Of a DNA stretch of 22,358 nucleotides, positions 12,779-21,446 are shown piece after piece. The DNA is from a virus. Numbering within the stretch: position 1 is the stretch's first letter; each line of letters opens with the position of its first letter. The position numbers and the translations under genes were made by a program. The notes beneath the pieces are model-generated. The model searched no databases, was not told where the DNA came from, and was given only the letters and a program-made list of their open reading frames with translations. Where the stretch lies: the IMG/VR virus record IMGVR_UViG_3300006736_000100, positions 1 through 22,358 of that record; one strand, written 5' to 3'.

Positions 12779-15700
12779 ATGAGCAAACAAATAAGAGAAA
12801 ATCTTTTAGCTGAGCGCCGCTGGTATCAACGTCAGGTAAACAAACCTTGGGAAGAAGACGGATTTATTAAAATATCGGTCAAGGGCGCCCTATCTATGAC
12901 CCCAGGTACGGTCGATTATAATAATGACGAGCCGACGGCTGTGGCTAAAATATATGATTTTTATGGCAAAGTAACCCCCGCGACAGTCAGTAATATCATA
13001 GGCGAAGATAGTCATTTTTATCAGCGGCCCATGATGCGGCCGTTATTGTTATATTCTATACCCAAAGCAGATGTTGAAAGCGCTATTAAAAAAAGTGCCG
13101 GAAGAGATCCGTCAATATTGACAGCCGATCTAGCAGCTTTGGCTTATTCGCGAAGCTATTCGCTAACCAAATTTGATCGACAAATAACAGAAATATCTGA
13201 TATGTTCACAGTATTTCAAAAGCAAAGTAAATTTTTTGCTGGTAGTACAAAGCCGGCAATTAATTTTATACAAGACTATAATAAGCTCGTGCTGGCTCAT
13301 GAGAAAATAAAATCATTTATTCGGTTTAATGGATTACAATATAGAACCGATGAGGCCGACAAAGTACGGATTGAGTTTGCTGCTAATTATCGCATTATTA
13401 ATATAATATTAGTTCAAGGAGCAATAGACAAATATTTGTTTAAGGGCTCTGCATATTATCTACAAGATACGCCCGGGCTTCAAAACTTGCGTGTTAACCA
13501 ATTATTATCACAGCTTAATGAAATACATCGTTTAACGAAAGAACCAGAGTTGCCCACCTGGACAGAATTTATTAATAATTTTCTACCAGGTGTTGAAATA
13601 AACTTTTTTGGGCGCCCCCATACTCCGCCTCCTGGTGCACCTCCTCATGAAGGTGGTTATTCGGCCACCATGCTTGGCGTCGGCAAGCCTTATATGGACG
13701 AGGCAGCAAAGTTAGAAGACAGAAAAAAGCTTAAAGATCCATGGGTTCAAGCACAGCTTCTCCGTGAAGCGATGAAGAAGGATCCCAAAAGAAAAAAGAT
13801 GGAAAAAAAGATGCAGGAAACAGCCGAAAAAATGAAGGCTGCTTCAGAAAAGGTTGAATTAGTTCGCGAATTTATAAGTAAATGGGGCATTGACAACCTT
13901 ATCTATGCTGCTCTAGAATGTTTAGCTATAAGGTCAGGGATGGCTGTTAATTCTATTCCACCCATTCCGGGTCTTAATCCATATGATATAATGCCAAAAC
14001 CAATTATTATAAAAATTCCCAAGATGAGCTTTCAAATGCCTACAGTTGATTATCTTCAAGCCCTGGCTGATCAACTTAAAGAAGGGGTGATCGGCGCCGC
14101 TTATGATGCATTAATGGCTGTATCCCAAACCTTGGCAGAAATAATTCTAGCTTTATGTCAAGAGAAGGACGAAGAGGAAATTACCGAATCTACTCCTATT
14201 AATGATTTAATTAAATTATATCCACAGCCCGATGAAATTGAAAAGCCAGGCCATGAGCAGTCTTGTTTAGAAGCGTGTTATGAACAGACGGGGATTGATG
14301 ATTTAGAAATAGGGAATTTATTTTTATCTGAAGTGGCCCGACGCCTAACACCTCGCGAAACTTGTGATTTGATTAACTCTGCCATGTCACAGATGGTAAT
14401 AGAAATTGTTAAAAACACATTGGTTTCAGACACTCAATTCCAGCCAATTCGTGCAGTATTAACCAATGATGATGAAATAATAGAATTTTTTGCGAACATT
14501 GGTCGTTGCGTTTCTTCTGAGTATTGTGAATCAGTTTATGCTGAGTCACCGATAGATATAAGCGATTTAGACCCTTGTACAATTGAAGATTTATTGGTAG
14601 ATCAATTGCCTCCAAACATTTTTGACGCATTAATAGACGCCCTTAATGCAGATGATTTGATGGCCGGCGCAATGCCCGATTTGGGCTGCGGCGCAGGAAT
14701 AATGCCGGCAATTGCAGATATCCCTGTTCTAAACTATTCCATTACCAATACATTCATTAACATGTTTGAGCCCCCCTCGTCGGCATTTATAAATGATATT
14801 TCGCTCCTGAAAGACATTTTGCTTACCCCTACTGCCAGATGCCTTGATGGAATGGATCCCGGCAGTGCAGCACTGTTGCAAGAATTAGAAGATGCTGGTC
14901 TTATGCCGAATCCGGGCCCGAAACGAGACGACGACGGTAAGAAGGAAAAGCGTATTACGGAGAAGCAATTAAGGCCTTTGATAAATTTGTTTCCGGAAGA
15001 CCTGAGAAGAAACGGACAGATCGCGAATATAATAAATCTAATGGAGGGAGCAGTGGCCGATCCCGTCGCTGCAGCATGCACTAATATTGGCTTCACATAT
15101 GAAGTCGCGCCACAATACAAAGAGAATTTATCCGAGTTGGATAAATTTATGGGCACAATGTGGAGCCGGCCGGCCGCTTCAGCTGACTCAGTCGCGGATT
15201 ATGGCAATATGTATTTCTGGCTTATATTACCGGAACCCCGAGCCGGCATCGGTACTTCACCGACGACCATAGGTTATGACGCTATATATTTTTCTCCTGG
15301 TCACGGCGCCAGGCCCGAGGCCACTCATCTGAATCAATTCACTTACAACTTTGACTCTATCTACACGCGCATAGAGGTCTTTACTGATCAGCAACCCGCG
15401 GCCACTACATTTAATTGCGCCGACGGCGGCGCCGATTTTGATGAAGATTACCCTTGTGCCGTTAGGGGACGCTTACAACTTGAGTTCGGCAAAATGGTTT
15501 TTGGGAATGTTCTCGCCGCCGTGGGAGATCCCGCGGCTTACCAAATGCCGGGCGGCGATAACACTTATGGTTCCAGGAAGTCTGCCGCTCGACGGTATAT
15601 GGCGAAGAATCTGTATTTTCCTGCTTATAAGTCTTTATTTAATTCAACAGCGGCCAACATAGCAAACTCAAAACTTTTTGAAGTACATGAACTCCAAAAA

Positions 15701-18700
15701 TTGTCATTAATACCGGCGCCCTGTTCCGACGGAAGCAGAGTTGGAAATGACCTTTTTGATATTTATACCATAATTCAAGAAGCCCTAGACGAATTTAAAG
15801 AAAATTCATGCTCAGATAAGACTTGCGCCATAGGGCCGGTTGAGGATGCACTGATATACGCTGCTTTAAATGCATATATGCAAATTCTTTTATTAGAGCA
15901 GCTTCTCAAAAATATCTTTTTATTAGATGCGTATGGCCTGGGAAGCTATTTGGCCCCTGCCAGTGATGATCTCGAAGCGCAGCGTAAGAAAGACTTTATT
16001 GTCGATAACATAATGCAAGAAATTTATGTTAGCATTGGCGCCAGAACTATAGCCAGTGAGGATCCGCTAACCGGGTCAACTCTCGGCGATATTCGAGCCG
16101 CAAGTCTGCAGACGCGTAAAAATATGTTAAGAGCGTTGTACAGCGCATCAATAATATTTGTTGATAAATTAAGAATTCGCACCGTAGATCCGGCCACTGG
16201 TCTGGTCCCTGAATATATATCCTCGCTCGCTGATCCGGTTTTGCTCGCAGCCGGCCGATACCAGCCCATCGTTGGTACACTATTACCACATCCAGATAAT
16301 CCGGCCGACCAGATAGCAATTCCCGACAACGTCTTAGATTGGGTAGACTCATCAACGGAATGGGCCAAGCAGGCATATGGAGAATATGCATTCGAATATA
16401 TGGTTAAAAGAAGATTATCGCGACTAATTCCAAAAATTAACGAGCTTTTTAACAAGCCGACCACTGAGGGCCCAGACACCAGCTTCCTTTTATATGGCCT
16501 TCCGGAAACCGATCTACTTCATTTGCCAAAGGTGACTGTCGGAGAAGCACCGCCTACTCCAGCGGGCTCTACACCCGCCGAGGCGCCTATAGAAAAGTGG
16601 CTGCGTTCGTCGGAATGGGATACTACCCTCTTCGGCGGTGCGACGCCCACCGTATCAAGAATCCCCACAATGGGACTTCAGCGCCCAAACACTGCCGAAG
16701 AGGGAGAACCAATACCAGAGCCAACTCCAATAAATTATAATTATGGTTTAAATCTTAAAGACTATGGTATTATGAGGGATACAATCTCTCCTGATGAGGC
16801 TCTGTACGCGCGCGAGAATGGTGTTCTTGCCCGCGAAAATTATATTGAGTTTAAAGTGAATCACGATAACTTGCAAGCGCTCCTTCATGCTCCGTCCTGG
16901 ACTCCTGAGATAGCCGCCGAGTACTTCGGTTATGAGCCGCCAGCGCCGGTCGACATCGATTTCGACCCGGACACAGAAGGGGTCCAGGAATACGAGCCGT
17001 GTGGCCCCGATGGCCCAAATCCGTGGAGAGAGGCTCGCGAAGGGTTGATGCAAAGAGCCGACGTCAATCTTGAGGGTGTGCCCCCGATAGAAAGAAACGC
17101 CATTCAACAGCGCGCCAAACGTCTCAAGGGCTGGTTGTTCGATGGAGGTCTTCTTCCTACCCCGGAACTTGCAGACGTCTCCCTTGCCGGCGAGGCGGGG
17201 AACGAAGGCGGCGAGTATGTATATCCACGTGGTTGGAGCAAGATAAAAGTTGGTATTGATCAATTTAATACTTTTGTAAACTCAATTAGACGTGAGGACA
17301 CGCAGCCAGATCCAAGCTTGGACAATATAAGAGTCACTTATATTATAGAGACAATATGTCCTCTCAATTTTAGTGCCCATGACTGGACGACCAGCATGGA
17401 CAAATTAGGAATGATGCCCTTTGATACGGGCATGGGTTTAAATAACGAAAACGATACCAACTCCGGCGGCCGCGTGGGCCCGCTATATTATCATGCTATA
17501 CAAGGTCCTTTGAATAAAAATAATTATGGCGCAATTAGGTTTTGGTTAAATGAAGTAGTTAATACTGCCGCTACCGTAGCTTCCCGGGATCCGGAAAACT
17601 CCGGGCAATATCCCATGCCGGCCATGAGGCCCGAGCTCGGCGACATCCCCGCAAACGCCGCCGATCGAGAAGATATCTGGTCGGGCCCGTACGGTGCGAA
17701 GTCAGTGTCACCCACTATTGCAATAGTGGGTTTTGAGAGGATGAATGAATTTCATGAGGCCTCATCATATAGAAAGGCCCACACTCGCAAGTTGTCGCTA
17801 CCAATAATAGATAGATGGAGCGCTCCATTTACAGATGTTCCCCACGGCGGCGGGTGGGATACCGCGCGCGCCAGTCAGGGTGGTGTTGAGGCGCGCCTTG
17901 AATTTCACGGTGTCGTCACGAGGACGGCTGCGTCGACGACACCGTACGAGGCTCTTTTCGGTCAGAATCCATATCACGGCCTTTACAATCCAGCGGATCC
18001 GGAAGCGGGCTTCTATGCCAAATGGCGGTTTTCCAGCATGGCCGGCGCCGCAGGCATTGGCTGGTACCGGGAGAAGAAAGTATATTCCGGCGGCGGCGTT
18101 CGGCAGGTCTACTTAAGAAAACAACTCCACGATCGGCACCTCGAGGTTGATGATCGACCCGGCACTTCCCCTTACCCCGATCTACATGGCAGGATATCAA
18201 TTACTCATCATGGCAATGCGCGCGGCCAGCCAGTACAGATGGATGCGGGCAATAGTTGGGACCACGATAACCCGGGCCGCTACGACCAGGGCGGCGCCTA
18301 CGACTACTATTACGGCCTCGATTTAGCAGCGGAATTTGCCGGCACCGACGAGGAAGCCGAGTACGACTCGGAACGTAGAAACAACCCCAAATACCGCCAG
18401 TACCGGAATGGACTTGTACAATTTCGTCTTCGTAAGAGTGATTTGTATGAAAGCGATTATAACCAGGCCATATGGACTGGATTTGATATCAATACCTTGC
18501 GAGGATATACAAAGAACTGGTGGGGAAATCAGAAGAATGTAAATATCAAGCCTGAAGGCACCGCGAACATCGGATTCTGGGAACATATTCGTGAACACCG
18601 ACGTGGCCCAGACTGGAAGAATGACAATGACGAGGTTGTGAAATGGCGCATGGGAGACCAGGCCTCTGTGAGGCACCTAAAGTGCACCGAACCAGACGGC

Positions 18701-20956
18701 GCCAACCTGGGGGGTATTGTGATCACCGGTGATGCTAGCGCTGACGGTTTTGGTGATTGGGCAGCGCCTTTGGACCATAACAATCTACCGGCCGATGACC
18801 CCGGTGGATCATTTTTCACATATCCCAATAATCCTGAAAATGATGCCCTCTGGGCCGATATGTATGTCGGCCCGGAGCCGTTAACGGATCCCCTCGGCGG
18901 CACAGGCGACGCTATAGTGGAGCGCAGGCAGAACTTTCGTAGCAAATTTTTGCCAGACCTCATCCTCAAGGAGAAGCTGATCAGCGCCTACGACGGCCAC
19001 CTACAGCCTGCTGCAGCCGAAAATGGTCCCGGTACGGGTACACCGATTGCTGCCTCGATTCCGGCGCCGCTACCAATGGAACCATGGCCTCCCACAGGTC
19101 CCCCACCGAACCACCAGGCCTTCGGGGGCTTTGCAGGCTTGGCTACTGGCCACTTTAGGGTGGTGGCGATAACGCTAGGTGGTGCCGAAGATCCCAACAA
19201 CCCCGGAAGCGCCGTCAAACAAGTTGATGGGGATGGCAATATTATTGATATGGAGGAGTGGAATATTCCCGGGATCGAAAATATAGTAAGAGAGAATACT
19301 TGGGATCAATTCAACGGCCTATTTAATGCTCCGGAAACCAATCCCCCACCTGGTGGCTTCGGCGGCCTTGCAGGATCTAATCTCTGCACAGGGTCGGCTG
19401 TCTGTGCCGAAGAATGCCCCCCCGACTCTTTCATTCCGGTCATGCTCGAACGGTCCCCAGAAGACATGATGCGAGCGGCCATGGACATGATGAACTCGTT
19501 ATTGGGTCCGGATTTTTCATCAGATCGTGCTAATTGGCCCATATCTACGGGATTTATAACTGGCGATAGACGCTTTGATAATGAGATAAGCAAAGTTATT
19601 AGACAAATTGAGGTTGGTACGCGAATAGTATATCTATCGCCAATACTTGATACCTCCTACGCTAACCAATTAGGCGCGCTCGTGAGCTCACCCCGCGCGG
19701 TCAGCCTCAAAGGCGCCCAGACCGAGCTAGACTACTACTACGCGAAGGGCCTCCAAAGACGACAATATTATAAAGAAAAATCTGATTGGATTATAGATGC
19801 CGGTAGTGAAGACACTTATGGTAATTCCGGAAAAATTTTGCATGCTAATACCGGCATTACCGGCAGCGTCCATCTGGCCACTACCTTGGGCGGACTTGAA
19901 TATTCTTCTTATACGCTAGATTCACTAAATCTTGGCGGAGGAAGAGAAAGCAAATATATTGATACACGTGTATTTGATGTTATACGACCGTGGCTAAAAG
20001 AAGGCGAGCCTGGACCCGGGAACATGATTGCGAAAGAGATAGCTAGCGATCCTCAATATCAATTATTATTTAAACAAGTTTACGATACAGATGCACTACT
20101 TCAATTCATGTTTCTCTCCGGCCTGCGTTCAGCTGACATGCTATCTAACAAATTTACAATCATGTTTAACGACACAAAACAACATCTTCGAATAATATTG
20201 CGCGCCGCTCTTGCGGGCGATGATTATACCCACAGAGATCCAGAGAGCACCTCTTCTTCGAATATTGCTGCTGCCGCCGCATTGGATTTGATGGGAGCCG
20301 GCTTATTACCATTTGTAGATATGGGCTCGTCTTTTATACAGAAGATGCTTATAGAGACAGGCAAGCGTTTAGTTAAGGGCTTGGCAGAAATGTTAGACCC
20401 GCATGTGATAATCGGAAAAATAATTAGAGATGTTAGCGGGCAAGTAATCGACCAAGCTGAGCAGATTTATGGTCTTGCTGGCCAGATCGCCGGCACCGCT
20501 GCCGGACTGGCCGAGGACCAACGGTACCAGGATACCTCCGGTGAAGTATTCGAGAAGACGATCAGAGAGCATATGAGAGATGGGATTAAAGAAGAGTGGG
20601 GCGATATTTGGAAGCCGATGCGGCCAAAGATTTCGGACGCTTCGGGTCTGGATTTAATAGGCACTTTCCCATATTTTCTTTGCATCCCTCCAACGCCATT
20701 GGGAATAGCTTATATTCTTTTAAATCTTCATTTTGATGAAAACGAAGCTGCCAATTCTGAAATGCGAAGGTTGTTGAGCGATCCTCTAGCGTGTGCCGGC
20801 GGCACACCTCGGCCACAACTGCGCACGCCCAAGATAGGAGGAGATATTGAAGAAGGTGCCAAGTACACTTGTAAGGAAGGAGAAGACCCGGATGGGATTC
20901 AGGTTGTTGAAGAGGATGTCTCATCTGTCCCAGGCGACGACCCGTGCCCAACGTGA
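12779..20956 (+). CDS. Giant 2725-aa putative virion (tail/baseplate-associated) protein
   Basis: One uninterrupted frame of 2725 codons, the largest gene of the window. I recognise no catalytic domain. Visible regions: 1-270, mixed alpha/beta; 270-310, Pro/Gly-rich linker (HTPPPGAPPHEGG); about 332-372, a strongly charged coiled coil (KKDPKRKKMEKKMQETAEK); 373-700, helical with long hydrophobic helices and paired cysteines (SCLEACYEQ, PRETCDLI, GRCVSSEYCES). About 790-2260 is dominated by Asp/Gly/Pro/Trp/Tyr-rich irregular sequence, interspersed with ordered blocks. About 2250-2690 is again helical, including an Ala/Gly-rich hydrophobic stretch (2496-2580) and FPYFLCIPPTPLGIAYILL. The last 60 residues are acidic with a few cysteines. 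The start is supported by position but has only a weak AAGAT upstream. The location before gp25 and gp6 suggests a baseplate or tail component; a host-adhesion role is inferred. Base composition changes sharply within the gene. Confidence 0.7.
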   Translation: MSKQIRENLLAERRWYQRQVNKPWEEDGFIKISVKGALSMTPGTVDYNNDEPTAVAKIYDFYGKVTPATVSNIIGEDSHFYQRPMMRPLLLYSIPKADVESAIKKSAGRDPSILTADLAALAYSRSYSLTKFDRQITEISDMFTVFQKQSKFFAGSTKPAINFIQDYNKLVLAHEKIKSFIRFNGLQYRTDEADKVRIEFAANYRIINIILVQGAIDKYLFKGSAYYLQDTPGLQNLRVNQLLSQLNEIHRLTKEPELPTWTEFINNFLPGVEINFFGRPHTPPPGAPPHEGGYSATMLGVGKPYMDEAAKLEDRKKLKDPWVQAQLLREAMKKDPKRKKMEKKMQETAEKMKAASEKVELVREFISKWGIDNLIYAALECLAIRSGMAVNSIPPIPGLNPYDIMPKPIIIKIPKMSFQMPTVDYLQALADQLKEGVIGAAYDALMAVSQTLAEIILALCQEKDEEEITESTPINDLIKLYPQPDEIEKPGHEQSCLEACYEQTGIDDLEIGNLFLSEVARRLTPRETCDLINSAMSQMVIEIVKNTLVSDTQFQPIRAVLTNDDEIIEFFANIGRCVSSEYCESVYAESPIDISDLDPCTIEDLLVDQLPPNIFDALIDALNADDLMAGAMPDLGCGAGIMPAIADIPVLNYSITNTFINMFEPPSSAFINDISLLKDILLTPTARCLDGMDPGSAALLQELEDAGLMPNPGPKRDDDGKKEKRITEKQLRPLINLFPEDLRRNGQIANIINLMEGAVADPVAAACTNIGFTYEVAPQYKENLSELDKFMGTMWSRPAASADSVADYGNMYFWLILPEPRAGIGTSPTTIGYDAIYFSPGHGARPEATHLNQFTYNFDSIYTRIEVFTDQQPAATTFNCADGGADFDEDYPCAVRGRLQLEFGKMVFGNVLAAVGDPAAYQMPGGDNTYGSRKSAARRYMAKNLYFPAYKSLFNSTAANIANSKLFEVHELQKLSLIPAPCSDGSRVGNDLFDIYTIIQEALDEFKENSCSDKTCAIGPVEDALIYAALNAYMQILLLEQLLKNIFLLDAYGLGSYLAPASDDLEAQRKKDFIVDNIMQEIYVSIGARTIASEDPLTGSTLGDIRAASLQTRKNMLRALYSASIIFVDKLRIRTVDPATGLVPEYISSLADPVLLAAGRYQPIVGTLLPHPDNPADQIAIPDNVLDWVDSSTEWAKQAYGEYAFEYMVKRRLSRLIPKINELFNKPTTEGPDTSFLLYGLPETDLLHLPKVTVGEAPPTPAGSTPAEAPIEKWLRSSEWDTTLFGGATPTVSRIPTMGLQRPNTAEEGEPIPEPTPINYNYGLNLKDYGIMRDTISPDEALYARENGVLARENYIEFKVNHDNLQALLHAPSWTPEIAAEYFGYEPPAPVDIDFDPDTEGVQEYEPCGPDGPNPWREAREGLMQRADVNLEGVPPIERNAIQQRAKRLKGWLFDGGLLPTPELADVSLAGEAGNEGGEYVYPRGWSKIKVGIDQFNTFVNSIRREDTQPDPSLDNIRVTYIIETICPLNFSAHDWTTSMDKLGMMPFDTGMGLNNENDTNSGGRVGPLYYHAIQGPLNKNNYGAIRFWLNEVVNTAATVASRDPENSGQYPMPAMRPELGDIPANAADREDIWSGPYGAKSVSPTIAIVGFERMNEFHEASSYRKAHTRKLSLPIIDRWSAPFTDVPHGGGWDTARASQGGVEARLEFHGVVTRTAASTTPYEALFGQNPYHGLYNPADPEAGFYAKWRFSSMAGAAGIGWYREKKVYSGGGVRQVYLRKQLHDRHLEVDDRPGTSPYPDLHGRISITHHGNARGQPVQMDAGNSWDHDNPGRYDQGGAYDYYYGLDLAAEFAGTDEEAEYDSERRNNPKYRQYRNGLVQFRLRKSDLYESDYNQAIWTGFDINTLRGYTKNWWGNQKNVNIKPEGTANIGFWEHIREHRRGPDWKNDNDEVVKWRMGDQASVRHLKCTEPDGANLGGIVITGDASADGFGDWAAPLDHNNLPADDPGGSFFTYPNNPENDALWADMYVGPEPLTDPLGGTGDAIVERRQNFRSKFLPDLILKEKLISAYDGHLQPAAAENGPGTGTPIAASIPAPLPMEPWPPTGPPPNHQAFGGFAGLATGHFRVVAITLGGAEDPNNPGSAVKQVDGDGNIIDMEEWNIPGIENIVRENTWDQFNGLFNAPETNPPPGGFGGLAGSNLCTGSAVCAEECPPDSFIPVMLERSPEDMMRAAMDMMNSLLGPDFSSDRANWPISTGFITGDRRFDNEISKVIRQIEVGTRIVYLSPILDTSYANQLGALVSSPRAVSLKGAQTELDYYYAKGLQRRQYYKEKSDWIIDAGSEDTYGNSGKILHANTGITGSVHLATTLGGLEYSSYTLDSLNLGGGRESKYIDTRVFDVIRPWLKEGEPGPGNMIAKEIASDPQYQLLFKQVYDTDALLQFMFLSGLRSADMLSNKFTIMFNDTKQHLRIILRAALAGDDYTHRDPESTSSSNIAAAAALDLMGAGLLPFVDMGSSFIQKMLIETGKRLVKGLAEMLDPHVIIGKIIRDVSGQVIDQAEQIYGLAGQIAGTAAGLAEDQRYQDTSGEVFEKTIREHMRDGIKEEWGDIWKPMRPKISDASGLDLIGTFPYFLCIPPTPLGIAYILLNLHFDENEAANSEMRRLLSDPLACAGGTPRPQLRTPKIGGDIEEGAKYTCKEGEDPDGIQVVEEDVSSVPGDDPCPT
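17711..17730. repeat. Perfect 20-bp palindrome followed by TTTT, inside the giant gene
   Basis: CCCACTATTGCAATAGTGGG equals its own reverse complement and is followed at once by TTTT. In RNA it could fold as an 8-bp stem with a 4-nt loop, like a weak intrinsic terminator or pause hairpin. It lies in a coding stretch (PTIAIVG), so chance under codon constraints is possible. Confidence 0.9.
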
Positions 20957-21036
20957 TAACGAATGATGAAGTACACCTTCTGCTTATAATTGTATTAAAA
21001 TAACTTTTTCACAACTAATTAAAAAGGTTAAAAAAT
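20957..21036 (+). promoter_or_regulatory. 80-nt A+T-rich intergenic region, possible promoter for the baseplate wedge genes
   Basis: This is the only gap longer than 25 nt in the window. It contains TATAAT at 20985-20990 within TATAATTG, which matches 6 of 8 bases of the T4 late promoter box TATAAATA; no -35-like TTGACA is evident. Downstream, AACTTTTT (21002-21009) can pair with AAAAAGGTT (21021-21029) with one bulge, a weak A/U-rich hairpin that would include the AAGG Shine-Dalgarno of gp25. Both assignments are tentative. No G+C-rich terminator for the giant gene is visible here. Confidence 0.3.
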
Positions 21037-21432
21037 ATGAAAGGTTTATCGCCAAAGTTTCCTCTTCGATATGACAATCAGTTCGGGTTTTATAGTTTAA
21101 ACGTAACTTATAAAGATATGGTTCGTCAAAATATAAAGAATTTATTGTTAACAAATCAAGGCGAACGCGTTATGGATATTAATTTCGGTGTCGGAATACG
21201 ATCTTATTTTTTCGAGCCCATGACTTCTGCTGTTTATGGCCGCATCGCTGAGAGCGTACACGCTCAAGTCGCAAAATATATGCCTTTTGTTACAGTAAAC
21301 GGAGTCGATTTTCACAGCGGAGAAGAGTTAAGTGGCACCGGCAATGTACTGGGAGTTTCAATTAGATATACAATCGACCCTATACAAGAGACCGACAGAA
21401 TTACCATACGCGAAAGCGCTACGGGAATATAA
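21037..21432 (+). CDS. gp25-like baseplate wedge protein
   Basis: A 131-aa protein matching the gp25/GPW family (T4 gp25 is 132 aa), a core wedge subunit of contractile-tail baseplates that initiates the sheath. The diagnostic segment is NLLLTNQGERVMDINFGVG followed by IRSYFFEP (about residues 35-61), with the G-E-R-x-M...F-G-x-G-I-R...F-E-P pattern conserved from phages to type VI secretion TssE. The rest follows the family: AVYGRIAESVHAQVAKYMPFV, then a beta hairpin ending in IRYTID. The ATG has AAGG 9 nt upstream. It follows the 80-nt intergenic region and is 14 nt before gp6, the partner with which it forms the wedge in T4-type baseplates. Confidence 0.93.
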   Translation: MKGLSPKFPLRYDNQFGFYSLNVTYKDMVRQNIKNLLLTNQGERVMDINFGVGIRSYFFEPMTSAVYGRIAESVHAQVAKYMPFVTVNGVDFHSGEELSGTGNVLGVSIRYTIDPIQETDRITIRESATGI

Positions 21433-21446
21433 ATTGAGGATATAAA

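Noticed and set aside
15087-15272. Short + strand frames inside the giant gene (15087-15272, 15438-15662, 17835-18116)
   Set aside because: They lie in another frame of a well-supported long gene, with no start signal or recognisable motif.
17916-18200. Long antisense open frames opposite the giant gene, for example 17916-18200 and 18529-18969 on the - strand
   Set aside because: They occur where the + strand is G+C-rich and stops are rare on the other strand; no Shine-Dalgarno or recognisable protein features, and all neighbours are on the + strand.
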